Of a stretch of 64,000 bases of DNA, positions 34,886 to 43,956 are shown in pieces. The DNA is from Rhodococcus sp. 06-462-5 (GTDB taxonomy: Bacteria; Actinomycetota; Actinomycetes; Mycobacteriales; Mycobacteriaceae), in assembly GCF_002258315.1 (NCBI RefSeq), contig NZ_NOYD01000005.1, forward strand, positions 303,584 through 367,583, written 5' to 3'. Every line of letters starts with the position of its first letter. Position 1 is the stretch's first letter. The notes under the pieces were generated by a model. The model saw nothing but the letters and a program-made list of their open reading frames with translations, did not search any database and was not told where the DNA came from. The translations under genes and the position numbers were made by a program.

Positions 34886-36355
34886 ATGACCACACCTGAG
34901 ACCGACCACGCACCCGACGCGCAACTCGCGCCGGGCAGCAAGTTACTGATCGGCATCCTCGTCATCGCGGCGTTCGTCATGATCCTCAACGAGACGATCA
35001 TGAGCGTGGCGCTACCCACCCTGATGGTCGACCTGAGCATCACGGCAACGACGGCGCAGTGGCTCACCACCGGATTCCTGCTGACCATGGCCGTGGTCAT
35101 TCCCATCACTGGCTACCTGTTCCAGCGATTCACGTTGCGTCAGGTCTTCGTGGCCGCAATGACGCTGTTCACCGTCGGCACGTTGTTCGCGGCCTCGGCC
35201 CCGGGCTTCGAACTGCTCCTGCTGGGGCGCATCACCCAGGCCAGTGGCACAGCAATCATGTTGCCGCTGCTCATGACCACGGTGCTCACCGTCGTCCCGG
35301 CCCACAAGCGCGGCGCGATGATGGGCGTGATCTCCATCGTCATCGCCGTCGCACCCGCGGTCGGTCCGACGATCTCGGGGATCATCCTCGCGTCGCTGGA
35401 CTGGCGTTGGATGTTCTGGCTCGTTCTTCCGATCGCACTGATCGCGTTCACCATCGGGACCACCCTGGTGAAGAACGTGACCGAGACCGGTCGGCCGTCG
35501 TTCGATCCCGCGTCGGTCGTATTGTCCGCGTTGGCTTTCGGCGGCATCGTCTACGGCCTGAGCAGCCTGGGACATTCGGCCGAGGAGTCCGTGGTGCCGG
35601 TATGGCTGCCGCTGGTCGTCGGTGCCGTCGCCCTCGTGGTGTTCGTTCTCCGGCAGATCTCGCGGCAGGATCGCGGCGGCGCGCTGCTGGACATGCGGCC
35701 GTTCCGCACCACCACCTTCAGCATCGGGCTCGGCATGATCGCGATCTCGATGATGGCCCTGTTCGGTGCCCTGATCCTGCTGCCGATGTACCTGCAGAAC
35801 GTCCGCGGTCTCGACACTCTCGACACCGGACTGATGCTGCTCCCCGGCGGACTGCTGATGGGTCTGCTCGCCCCGTTCGTCGGCAGAATCTTCGACCGAG
35901 TCGGGCCGCGTCCGCTGGTGATTCCTGGAGCCGTCGTGATGAGCGCCGCCCTGTGGTCGATGACCGTGCTCGACGCGCAGACTGCCCTGCCGCTGGTCAT
36001 AGCCATCCACATGCTGCTCTCGGCCGGCCTCGCGCTCATCATGACGCCGCTGATGACGTCGGCACTGGGTTCGCTGCCCACCCCGCTGTACTCGCACGGA
36101 AGCGCAATCTTCAACACTGTGCAGCAGTTGGCCGGCGCCGCCGGAACCGCACTGTTCGTCACCGTCATGTCGAACACCGCGGCGGCCCGAATCTCCGACG
36201 GCGCAACCCAGGTCGGCGGTTCGGAGGCGGGCATCCACACCGCCTTCCTCTACGGCGGCGCAGTATCTCTGGTGGCGGTGGCGGCGTCGTTCTTCATCCG
36301 CGCTCCGGCACGCAAGGATGTCGACGAGGTCGCTCCCGTGCAGCCGGTGCACTGA
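34886..36355 (+). CDS. DHA2-family MFS drug exporter (EmrB/QacA type)
   Basis: 489 residues from the ATG at 34886 (MTTPETDHAP). Earlier in-frame ATGs (34793, 34820) lie in or next to the operator/-35 element and are unlikely. About 14 hydrophobic segments are seen. 'LNETIMSVALPTLMVDL' is motif D1 of the DHA2 family; 'GPTISGIILASLDWRWMFWL' is the motif-C region. It probably exports hydrophobic or cationic drugs by proton antiport. Control by the divergent TetR is likely. Confidence 0.88.
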   Translation: MTTPETDHAPDAQLAPGSKLLIGILVIAAFVMILNETIMSVALPTLMVDLSITATTAQWLTTGFLLTMAVVIPITGYLFQRFTLRQVFVAAMTLFTVGTLFAASAPGFELLLLGRITQASGTAIMLPLLMTTVLTVVPAHKRGAMMGVISIVIAVAPAVGPTISGIILASLDWRWMFWLVLPIALIAFTIGTTLVKNVTETGRPSFDPASVVLSALAFGGIVYGLSSLGHSAEESVVPVWLPLVVGAVALVVFVLRQISRQDRGGALLDMRPFRTTTFSIGLGMIAISMMALFGALILLPMYLQNVRGLDTLDTGLMLLPGGLLMGLLAPFVGRIFDRVGPRPLVIPGAVVMSAALWSMTVLDAQTALPLVIAIHMLLSAGLALIMTPLMTSALGSLPTPLYSHGSAIFNTVQQLAGAAGTALFVTVMSNTAAARISDGATQVGGSEAGIHTAFLYGGAVSLVAVAASFFIRAPARKDVDEVAPVQPVH

Positions 36356-36356
36356 G

Positions 36357-38504
36357 TCAGGCGGATTCGACCATCTCCACAGCCGCAGAGACGATCTCGT
36401 CTTCCGACAGGAGGACGAGATCGGCTGCGGCACCCAGCGGAACGAACGAATTCTTGCTCGCCACTCGGCGGACCATACCCGCGTAGCCACCCTCGACGAG
36501 AGCCGTCACGACGCCTTCTCCCACTCCCCCGTCGTATCGGGTCTCGTCCGCGACCAACACTCGATCGAAGACGTCGAGCCGGCTCAGAAGGTCGTCGACC
36601 GGCAGCGGAACGATCCAGCGCAGATCGACGATCGTCACGCCGATCCCGCGCTCACGCAACCTCGATGCGGCACGCCTGCTCATCACCACGCCGTTACCGA
36701 AGGTGACTATGGCCAGATCGTCACCGTCCGAATGGGTTGCGATGGTGGCGAACTCGGCCGACGCGTCGTCGACGCACCGCAACGCTCCGTCGCCGTCGTC
36801 CAGATCGACGCGGTGGTACAAAGCAATCGGCTCCAGAAAGACGCACACCCGTCCCTCCTCCACGGCCAGCGCCACACACGTCCGCAGCAGCGCGGCGGCC
36901 TCGGCCGCGGAACTCGGAACCGCGACGACGATGCCCGGAATATCGCGCAGAACCGCTACCGCGTTGTCGTTGTGAAAGTGCCCGCCGAAACCGCGCTGAT
37001 ACGCCAGACCGGCGATGCGCACGACCATCCCGTTGGTGAACTGCGCATCGGAGAAGAACTTGAGCGACGCGGCCTCACCGCGAAGCTGATCCTCGGCATT
37101 GTGCAGATACGCCAGATATTGGATCTCGGGTATCGGGACGAATCCCGCGAGCGCGGCACCGAGGGCGGTGCCGAGCACCGTCTGCTCGTCGAGCAGCGTA
37201 TCGAAAACCCTTGCTGCGCCGTACTTCTTGCGCAAACCCTTGGTGACGCCGTAGACGCCGCCCTTGACGGCCACGTCCTCCCCGAACACGAGGATGTCCG
37301 GTCGCGCCGCCATGATGTCGGCGAGTGTCCTGTTGATCATGGCGGCGAGCGTCAGACGCGGCCCGCCCGGTGCCGGTCGCAGGCTCTGCTCGGTGGCGGC
37401 CACGGCACTCGGTCGTCGTTCGGTGAGCGGAGCCATCACTGCGTCCGCGGTCGCCAGGCGCGACGACGCCCCGGACCGCAGCGACTCGACCACAGCCTCG
37501 GCCTCGGTCATCACGGTCTCGCGCACTGCCTCGTAGCGGTCTTCGACGTCGGCTGCCGAGAGCACTCCGGCCCCGATCAGCGCACGTGCGCAGGCGAGCA
37601 ACGGATCTCGTGCGTAGTCGCCGACGATGTCTGCGTTGGTGCGGTACGCGAGCTCGGCGTCGGATCCGGCGTGGCCCATCAACCGCACCGTCTCGAGATG
37701 CAACAACACCGGCCGACGCCCCTTCCGCACCGCGGCGACAGCGGCGTCCACGGTAAGCATCAGCGCGACCGGGTCGGTCCCGTCGGCTCGCACGTACTCG
37801 ATCGACGGAAATCGGCTGAGCGACTGCTCGATCCAGCCCCGCGGTGACCGCGTACTGATTCCGATGCCGTTGTCCTCGCAGACCAGAAGGATCGGCATCG
37901 GAATCGACTGGTGGGCACAGTACGCAGCCGAATTGAGTGCACCGACGGTGGTCGAATGATTGGCCGAGGCATCGCCGAAGCTGCACACCACGATGGCGTC
38001 CTCGGGCCATGGCGTTCGATGACGCAACGCCTTCGCTCGCCCCAGCGCGAATGCCAGACCGACCGCGCGCGGGACCTGCGAACCGATGGTGGACGTCTGC
38101 GGCACGATGCCCAGATCGGGGTGTCCGAACACCTTGTGCCGTCCGCCCGAGATGGGGTCGCGGGTGGAGGCCACCAACCCGGCGAGCACGTCGCGGATCG
38201 GATTGGACCCCGAATTCTGTTGTGCACGTGCGGCATAGAAGCCGCCGGAGCGGTAGTGCAGCAGGGCCGGGTCGGTGACGGTCGTCGCCGCACCGACGGT
38301 TGCATTCGCCTCGTGCCCGGACGATCCGATGGTGTAGTACCCGAAGCCCTCGGACTGCAACCAGCGGGCTGCGAAGTCCAGGTGCCGGCTGGCGAGCTGC
38401 GCATCGAAGCACCGCAGCAGACGATTCGGATCGGCGAGCTCCGGCCCGCTCGTCGCCGCGACACGGATCCGATCCAGGAAATGCGCGTCGATCGCGTTCG
38501 CCAC
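36357..38504 (-). CDS. 2-oxoacid dehydrogenase E1, fused alpha and beta subunits
   Basis: 715 residues from a GTG at 38504 that has an AAGAGGGG site; a GTG at 38525 is an alternative. The N-terminal half is E1alpha-like (TPP region 'CSFGDASANHSTTVGALNSAAY' with 'EDNGIGIS'). The C-terminal half, from about residue 375, is E1beta-like ('NRTLADIMAARPDILVFGEDVAVKGGVYGVTKGL', 'EIQYLAYLHNAEDQLRGE'). It decarboxylates a 2-oxoacid and acylates the E2 lipoyl arm. It is the fourth gene after separate E1alpha, E1beta and E2 genes, so the locus has two complete E1s for one E2. E3 is not in the window. Confidence 0.87.
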   Translation of the reverse strand: MANAIDAHFLDRIRVAATSGPELADPNRLLRCFDAQLASRHLDFAARWLQSEGFGYYTIGSSGHEANATVGAATTVTDPALLHYRSGGFYAARAQQNSGSNPIRDVLAGLVASTRDPISGGRHKVFGHPDLGIVPQTSTIGSQVPRAVGLAFALGRAKALRHRTPWPEDAIVVCSFGDASANHSTTVGALNSAAYCAHQSIPMPILLVCEDNGIGISTRSPRGWIEQSLSRFPSIEYVRADGTDPVALMLTVDAAVAAVRKGRRPVLLHLETVRLMGHAGSDAELAYRTNADIVGDYARDPLLACARALIGAGVLSAADVEDRYEAVRETVMTEAEAVVESLRSGASSRLATADAVMAPLTERRPSAVAATEQSLRPAPGGPRLTLAAMINRTLADIMAARPDILVFGEDVAVKGGVYGVTKGLRKKYGAARVFDTLLDEQTVLGTALGAALAGFVPIPEIQYLAYLHNAEDQLRGEAASLKFFSDAQFTNGMVVRIAGLAYQRGFGGHFHNDNAVAVLRDIPGIVVAVPSSAAEAAALLRTCVALAVEEGRVCVFLEPIALYHRVDLDDGDGALRCVDDASAEFATIATHSDGDDLAIVTFGNGVVMSRRAASRLRERGIGVTIVDLRWIVPLPVDDLLSRLDVFDRVLVADETRYDGGVGEGVVTALVEGGYAGMVRRVASKNSFVPLGAAADLVLLSEDEIVSAAVEMVESA

Positions 38505-38541
38505 GCCCGCCCCTCTTCGTCTCACGGTACGAGCCGGGAAG

Positions 38542-39831
38542 TCAGCCCAGCGCGATCATATCCACCGGATTGCTCAACAACCGGCCGACGAGCGCGAGAA
38601 ACTGCGATCCTTGCTGCCCGTCGACGAGGCGATGGTCGAACGAGAGCGACAGTGTCGTCACCGACCGCAGTGCGATCTCGCCCTCGTGTTCCCACGGCAT
38701 GCGGCGAATGGAGCCGAAACAGAGGATGGCAGCCTCGCCGGGGTTGAGGATCGGCGTACCGGCGTCGACTCCGAACACTCCGACATTGGTGATGGTGATC
38801 GTGCCGTCGGCAAGATCGGCCGGACTGCTCTTGCCTTCCTTGGCCGTCCGCGTCAGATCCGACAACGCGCGTGCGATGTCCACCAGAGACTTCTCGTGTG
38901 CGTCCTTGATGTTCGGCACCATCAGCCCGCGCGGAGTCGCGGCGGCGATACCGAGATTGACGTAATGCTTGGTGACTATCTCCTGTGTCGTCTCGTCCCA
39001 CGAAGAGTTGAGCGACGGATTCGATTTCAGCGCAACGAGAACCGCCTTGGCGACCAGAGCCAGCGGGGTCAGACGAACGTCGGCGAAGTGAGCAGACGCC
39101 CGCAGGGAGTCCAGCAGTGTCAGGGTTTCGGTGACGTCGACGGTGACGAACTCGGTGACGTGCGGAGCGGTGAATGCACTGCGCACCATCGCATCCGCCG
39201 TGTGCTTGCGTACTCCCTTGATCGGCGTGCGCTCCTCGCGACCGACCCGTTCCACTGTCCGCTCCTCGACCGGGTTGTCACCCTTCAGGTAGATGTCGAT
39301 GTCCTCACGGGTGACGTCGCCGCGGTCTCCGGTGGCTGGCACCTCGGCGAGGTCGACGGCATTGTCCTTGGCCATCTTTCGCACCGGTGGCGCAGCCAGC
39401 GGTTTCCCGTTCTGCCCGTTCGGTGTTGGGGTGGCCGGTGCGGCACCTCGACCGCTGCGTCGACTGGAGCCTTCCTTCGCCACGCCGTAGCCGACGAGAA
39501 CCGGAACGCGCTCGTCCCCGTCTTCGGCCGGAACCGTCACGTCCACCTCGGGAGCGGCGGGCTCCGGCTCGGTGTCGGCGTCGTCGCCACCGACCCTGAT
39601 GTCGATGATCGGCACCCCGACCTCGACGGTGTCACCTTCCGCCACGTGAAGGGCTGCAACGACGCCGGCGAACGGTGAGGGAAGTTCCACGGCGGCCTTG
39701 GCCGTTTCGACCTCGGCGATGTTCTGATTCAGCTCGATGGTGTCGCCGACGGCGACGAGCCAGGTCAGCAGATCGGCTTCGGTGAGTCCTTCCCCGAGGT
39801 CGGGCAACGGAAAGCTCTTGATGGTGGGCAT
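38542..39831 (-). CDS. bkdC: dihydrolipoamide acyltransferase E2 (branched-chain type)
   Basis: 429 residues. One lipoyl domain has the lipoylated lysine K45 in 'EVETAKAAVEL'. A linker rich in Asp/Glu/Pro follows, then a peripheral-subunit-binding domain ('APPVRKMAKDNAVDLAEVPATGDRGDVTREDI', about 150-185). The catalytic acyltransferase domain ends with 'SFDHRLVDGQQG' (His and Asp of the HxxxD motif). It links E1 and E3. It is placed between E1beta (63 bp upstream) and the fused E1 (37 bp downstream). Confidence 0.92.
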   Translation of the reverse strand: MPTIKSFPLPDLGEGLTEADLLTWLVAVGDTIELNQNIAEVETAKAAVELPSPFAGVVAALHVAEGDTVEVGVPIIDIRVGGDDADTEPEPAAPEVDVTVPAEDGDERVPVLVGYGVAKEGSSRRSGRGAAPATPTPNGQNGKPLAAPPVRKMAKDNAVDLAEVPATGDRGDVTREDIDIYLKGDNPVEERTVERVGREERTPIKGVRKHTADAMVRSAFTAPHVTEFVTVDVTETLTLLDSLRASAHFADVRLTPLALVAKAVLVALKSNPSLNSSWDETTQEIVTKHYVNLGIAAATPRGLMVPNIKDAHEKSLVDIARALSDLTRTAKEGKSSPADLADGTITITNVGVFGVDAGTPILNPGEAAILCFGSIRRMPWEHEGEIALRSVTTLSLSFDHRLVDGQQGSQFLALVGRLLSNPVDMIALG

Positions 39832-39894
39832 CGTCGAATCCTGTTCGGTACGTATCGGCGGCGGTCGGTAAGCGCTGGGTCAGTGAGAGCCGGG

Positions 39895-40890
39895 TCAGTG
39901 CGAGCGGCAGCGGTCGACTGCGTCGAGGATCCGGTCGACGTCGGGAAGGAAGAATCTCTCCAGTTTCGATGCCGGGTACGGGGTTCCGAAGCCGCCGACG
40001 CGCAACACCGGTGCCTTGAGGTTGTAGAAGCACCGTTCGGAGATTCGAGCTGCGATCTCCGAACCGAGTCCCATGAACACCGGTGCCTCGTGGGTGACGA
40101 CCAGACGCCCGGTCTTGCGTACCGAGGCCTCGATGGTCTCGAAGTCGATGGGCGAGAGCGAGCGCAGATCGATGACCTCGATCGACACTCCCTCGTGGGC
40201 GGCGACTTCGGCGGCCTTGCGTGCAGTGGCGACGAGTGGTCCGTACGCGATCAGGGTGACGTCGGTGCCCTCGGTGACCACTCGTGCCCGATGCAGCGGG
40301 TACGACGCGTCGGCGTCGAGGTCGATCGGACTCTTCTCCCAGTACCGACGCTTCGGCTCGAAGAACAGCACCGGATCGTCGCTTGCGATGGCCTGCTGAA
40401 TCATCGAGTAGCCGTCGGCGGCGTTGCTGCACGTGACCACGCGAAGGCCCGCGGTCTGCGCGAAATACCCCTCGGGAGATTCCGAATGATGCTCTACGGC
40501 ACCGATTCCGCCGCCGTAGGGAACCCGGATGGTCATCGGAATCTTGACGTTGCCACTGGTGCGGTAGTGCAACTTGGCCACCTGCGAGACGATCTGATCG
40601 AACGCCGGATAGATGAAGCCGTCGAACTGAATCTCGCACACCGGCCGAAAGCCTCGCATCGCGAGACCGACGGCGGTGCCGATGATTCCCGATTCCGCCA
40701 ACGGCATGTCGAGTACTCGACCGGGACCGAAGTCCTTCTGCAGGCCGTCGGTGATGCGGAAGACGCCGCCGAGCTTGCCGATGTCCTCGCCCATCAGCAG
40801 GACCTTCGGGTCGTTCTCCATCGCCCGTCGCAGACCTGCATTGATGGCCTTGCCCAACGGAAGACTGGTGGGCCGTTCCAGGGTGGTCAT
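39895..40890 (-). CDS. bkdB: 2-oxoacid dehydrogenase E1 beta subunit (branched-chain type)
   Basis: 331 residues from ATG 40890, overlapping the E1alpha stop by 4 bp. Blocks: 'LLMGEDIGKLGGVFRITDGLQKDFG', 'EIQFDGFIYPAFDQIVSQVAKLHYRT', 'PYGGGIGAVEHHSESPEGYFAQTAGL'. It forms the alpha2beta2 E1 with the preceding subunit. The local leucine/valine dehydrogenase and the Lrp regulator support branched-chain 2-oxoacids as substrate. Confidence 0.92.
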   Translation of the reverse strand: MTTLERPTSLPLGKAINAGLRRAMENDPKVLLMGEDIGKLGGVFRITDGLQKDFGPGRVLDMPLAESGIIGTAVGLAMRGFRPVCEIQFDGFIYPAFDQIVSQVAKLHYRTSGNVKIPMTIRVPYGGGIGAVEHHSESPEGYFAQTAGLRVVTCSNAADGYSMIQQAIASDDPVLFFEPKRRYWEKSPIDLDADASYPLHRARVVTEGTDVTLIAYGPLVATARKAAEVAAHEGVSIEVIDLRSLSPIDFETIEASVRKTGRLVVTHEAPVFMGLGSEIAARISERCFYNLKAPVLRVGGFGTPYPASKLERFFLPDVDRILDAVDRCRSH

Positions 40891-41969
40891 GACGTAGCTC
40901 CTTCGAATCCGGCCTGGTACGAGGCGAATTGGGCGCGCTCGTCGTCGAGTAGGGGGTGGGGATCGGCGTAGACGTTGTCGAACACCGACATCGCGGTCGG
41001 TTCGACGGTCTCGAGGCAGCCGCGACGAAGCTCGGCTGCGACGTCGTCGGCGGTGCGCTTCACCGAGGCGGCGAATGCGTCGTCGAACACGCCGATTCGC
41101 CTGAGCAACTTCTCGATTCGATCGATCGGATCCTTGGCGCGCCATTCGTCGTCGGTGGCACCCGAGCGGTATCTCGTAGGGTCGTCGGAGGTGGTGTGCG
41201 GGCCCATGCGGTAGGTGACGGCCTCGATGAGCGTCGGGCCGCTACCTTCACGGGCGCGGGCGAGTGCTGCCCTGGTCACGGCCAGGACGGCGAGAACGTC
41301 GTTGCCGTCGACGCGGACCGACGGGATTCCGTATCCCTCACCGCGGGCGGCGATGGTCGCCTTCGTCTGCACCGTGACCGGTTCGGAGATGGCCCACTGG
41401 TTGTTCTGGCAGAAGAACACCACCGGTGCGTGGAAACTCGCGGCGAAGCCGAGTGCCTCGGAGATATCGCCCTGGCTGGTGGCACCGTCGCCGAAGTAGG
41501 TGATGGCCGCGCCCTCGGCACCCTCGAGTTGCATGCCGATGGCGTATCCGGTTGCGTGCAGGCCCTGAGATCCGACGATGATGGCCGGCGTCGTCATGCG
41601 GTATTCGTACGGGTCCCAGCCGGAGAGGGTCGATCCGCGCCAGAAGCGCAGCATCTGCGTCGGGTCGACGCCCCGGCAGTAGGCGACCCCGTGCTCGCGG
41701 TAGCTGGCGAACACGAAGTCCTCGGTGTCGAGCGCGCGGGCCGAACCGACCTGCGCCGCTTCCTGACCGAGCAGGGGTGCCCACAACCCCAGTTCGCCCT
41801 GTCGCTGCAGTGCGGTCGCCTCGGTGTCGATGCGGCGGACGACCACGAGATCGCGGTACAAGTCCATCATCGCGGCCGTGTCGATGTCGGCGACCAGCGG
41901 CGAGTAGGTCTCGTTGCGGACCACCGTCCCAGATTCCTTTATCAGCTGCACCAGCGAGGTGGTAGTCAT
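40887..41969 (-). CDS. bkdA: 2-oxoacid dehydrogenase E1 alpha subunit (branched-chain type)
   Basis: 360 residues from ATG 41969. TPP-binding 'ITYFGDGATSQGDISEALGFAASFHAPVVFFCQNNQWAIS' (GDG...N motif) and the phospho-loop region 'YRMGPHTTSDDPTRYR' are clear and BCKD-like. First gene of bkdA-bkdB-bkdC-E1fusion. Transcribed divergently from the Lrp gene at 42104, which probably regulates it. Confidence 0.93.
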   Translation of the reverse strand: MTTTSLVQLIKESGTVVRNETYSPLVADIDTAAMMDLYRDLVVVRRIDTEATALQRQGELGLWAPLLGQEAAQVGSARALDTEDFVFASYREHGVAYCRGVDPTQMLRFWRGSTLSGWDPYEYRMTTPAIIVGSQGLHATGYAIGMQLEGAEGAAITYFGDGATSQGDISEALGFAASFHAPVVFFCQNNQWAISEPVTVQTKATIAARGEGYGIPSVRVDGNDVLAVLAVTRAALARAREGSGPTLIEAVTYRMGPHTTSDDPTRYRSGATDDEWRAKDPIDRIEKLLRRIGVFDDAFAASVKRTADDVAAELRRGCLETVEPTAMSVFDNVYADPHPLLDDERAQFASYQAGFEGATS

Positions 41970-42030
41970 GATCGTCGCACTCTCCGTCGTGATGTGATGT
42001 CCTTCACAAGGAGACCACCGACGTCCACCC

Positions 42031-42069
42031 TGCACAAGTGATGACTTCGTAACTGCGCAGTGTGCACAA
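42031..42069. promoter_or_regulatory. TGCACAA direct repeats in the bkdA / Lrp divergent region
   Basis: TGCACAA occurs at 42031-42037 and 42063-42069, 32 bp apart (three helical turns), with TGCGCAG at 42054-42060 between. The same core appears upstream of the leucine dehydrogenase gene as GTGCA-ACA-TGCAC (42624-42636) and GTGCAC (42663-42668). Spaced half-sites in phase are typical for Lrp-family octamers. Role inferred. Confidence 0.45.
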
Positions 42070-42103
42070 TATTGGGTAACGACCGAGCTACAGGAAGTGC
42101 GCA

Positions 42104-42583
42104 ATGACCGATCTGGACAAGACCGACGCCCGACTCCTTCTCGCCCTCTGCGCCAAACCGCGCGCCACCGGTGTCGAACTCGCCACCACTCTGGGCCTGT
42201 CCCGCAACACCGTCCAGGCCCGCCTGGGTCGTTGGGACGACAAGGGATCGCTCACGCCGATCGATCACCGCATCCCACCGAAGTCGTTGGGACGCCCGTT
42301 GCAGGCGTTCGTGACCGCACAGGTCAACCAACACACGTTGGCCGCGGTCACCGAGCACCTGCGCACCATCCCGGAGGTGCTCGAGGTGTTCGGACTGTCC
42401 GGAGCAGCGGACATGCACATCCGCATCGCAGCCGTCGATGCCGACGACCTGTACCGCATCGCCGGTCTCATTCTCGATATCCCCGGGGTCGAGCGCACCA
42501 ACATGTCCATCGCGATGAGCGAGTTGATCCAATACCGCACCAAGCCGTTGCTCGAGCAGCTCGCCGAGGACGGTCGTCGCTGA
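42104..42583 (+). CDS. Lrp/AsnC-family regulator, BkdR-like
   Basis: 159 residues. HTH at about 5-50 ('LDKTDARLLLALCAKPRATGVELATTLGLSRNTVQARLGRW'), then an AsnC ligand domain ('VFGLSGAADMHIRIAAVDADDLYRI'). Located between the divergent branched-chain 2-oxoacid dehydrogenase operon and the leucine/valine dehydrogenase gene. This position suggests it senses branched-chain amino acids and controls both sides. Confidence 0.9.
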   Translation: MTDLDKTDARLLLALCAKPRATGVELATTLGLSRNTVQARLGRWDDKGSLTPIDHRIPPKSLGRPLQAFVTAQVNQHTLAAVTEHLRTIPEVLEVFGLSGAADMHIRIAAVDADDLYRIAGLILDIPGVERTNMSIAMSELIQYRTKPLLEQLAEDGRR

Positions 42584-42750
42584 GCAGCCCGACCATCCCG
42601 GCTCGATCGATCCGGGATGCACCGTGCAACATGCACATTCTCGGCAACAGCGGTTGACCAGCGTGCACGTTCACGACACCCTTCGGGGACACGAATTCCG
42701 GATACCACCCATTTCCGGTACCGCCGCCTCATCACCGAAAGAGACCGCCT

Positions 42751-43866
42751 GTGTCCGTCGTTGCCGACCACCCCGCCGCATCGAGCACCTCGTCCGATTC
42801 CTTCCCCGCCGCGACCGGCGTCTTCGATCGTCCCGACATGCCGCGCGACTGCGCACACGAACGCGTCGTGTTCTGTCAGGACCCCGACACCGGGCTGCGC
42901 GCGATCATCGCGGTCCACTCCACGGCCCTCGGTCCGGCTCTCGGCGGAACTCGCTTCTACCCCTACGTTTCCGAGCAGGAAGCGTTGACCGACGTGCTGC
43001 GCCTCTCCCGCGGAATGACGTACAAGGCGGCCGTCGCGGGAGTCGATCTCGGCGGCGGAAAAGCAGTGATCATCGGCAACCCCAACGCCATCAAGACCCC
43101 GACGCTACTGGGTGCGTACGGCCGGTTCGTCGACTCGCTCGGCGGAACCTACGTCACCGCAGGCGATGTGGGCACCAACAGCGACGATCTCGACATCATC
43201 GCCGAGGAGACGGCGCACGTCGTGGGCAAGAACACCACCGCGGGCGGCACCGGCGACAGCGGCCCCCAGACCGCGCTCGGCGTCTTCCTCTCGCTCCTGG
43301 CCGCAGCCGAATCCACCTGGGGCTCGGACGATCTGACCGGCAAGCGCGTCGGCGTCGAGGGGGCGGGCAAGGTGGGCTACAACCTCGTCGCACTGCTTCG
43401 CGAGGCCGGTGCCGAGGTGGTCGTCAGCGACTCCTACCCGCCTGCCCTCGATCGCATCGCCCTGGACTTCCCCGGTGTCACGGTGGGTTCCGACATCATC
43501 GGTGCCGACATCGACGTCTACGCGCCCTGCGCCATGGGTGCCACTCTCGACGCGTCCTCGGTGGCCCGGTTGTCGGCGTCCATCGTGTGCGGCGCGGCGA
43601 ACAATCAACTCCTCACACCCGATGTCGAGGCCATGTTGGCTGCGCGCGGAATCGTCTGGGTACCCGACTACGTCGCCAACGCCGGCGGCTTGATCCAGGT
43701 GGAAGGCGAACTGCGCGGCAAGGATTCGGCCGAGGTGATGGCCACGATCGGCAAGATCCGCGACACCGTCACGGGCATCTTCGCCATCGCCCGCGCCGAG
43801 GGCATCCTGCTCGGGGCAGCAGCCGACCGCCTGGCCGAGGATCGAATCGCGGCTGCTCGGAGCTGA
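42751..43866 (+). CDS. leucine/valine (Glu/Leu/Phe/Val family) dehydrogenase
   Basis: 371 residues from a GTG at 42751 with GAAAGAG upstream. 'LGPALGGTRFYPY', 'GMTYKAAVAGVDLGGGKAVI' (catalytic-lysine region) and 'VTAGDVGTNSDDLDIIA' are the family blocks; the NAD motif is 'VGVEGAGKVGYNLVALL'. It oxidatively deaminates a branched-chain (or aromatic) amino acid to the 2-oxoacid used by the Bkd complex. The segments look most like valine/leucine dehydrogenases. The first 25 residues are a low-complexity extension. Confidence 0.9.
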   Translation: MSVVADHPAASSTSSDSFPAATGVFDRPDMPRDCAHERVVFCQDPDTGLRAIIAVHSTALGPALGGTRFYPYVSEQEALTDVLRLSRGMTYKAAVAGVDLGGGKAVIIGNPNAIKTPTLLGAYGRFVDSLGGTYVTAGDVGTNSDDLDIIAEETAHVVGKNTTAGGTGDSGPQTALGVFLSLLAAAESTWGSDDLTGKRVGVEGAGKVGYNLVALLREAGAEVVVSDSYPPALDRIALDFPGVTVGSDIIGADIDVYAPCAMGATLDASSVARLSASIVCGAANNQLLTPDVEAMLAARGIVWVPDYVANAGGLIQVEGELRGKDSAEVMATIGKIRDTVTGIFAIARAEGILLGAAADRLAEDRIAAARS

Positions 43867-43883
43867 TCGCAGGCTTGCAACTG

Positions 43884-43943
43884 TCGCTCCACTCCAGGCT
43901 CGAAGTCACGTACTTCCGTGTGCCCGAGCGTGGAGTGGAGCGA
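43884..43943. terminator. long hairpin between convergent leucine dehydrogenase and gabD
   Basis: TCGCTCCACTCCA (43884-43896) pairs perfectly with TGGAGTGGAGCGA (43931-43943). After one G-G mismatch the stem continues with GCTCG (43898-43902) and CGAGC (43925-43929). The loop is 22 bases. It lies 17 bp after the dehydrogenase stop and 13 bp before the gabD stop; a bidirectional terminator is the simplest reading. Confidence 0.6.
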
Positions 43944-43956
43944 AACGTGCAGATAT

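Noticed and set aside
36318-37847. 500-codon plus-strand frame opposite the fused E1
   Set aside because: No recognisable domain, and the minus-strand gene is unmistakable.
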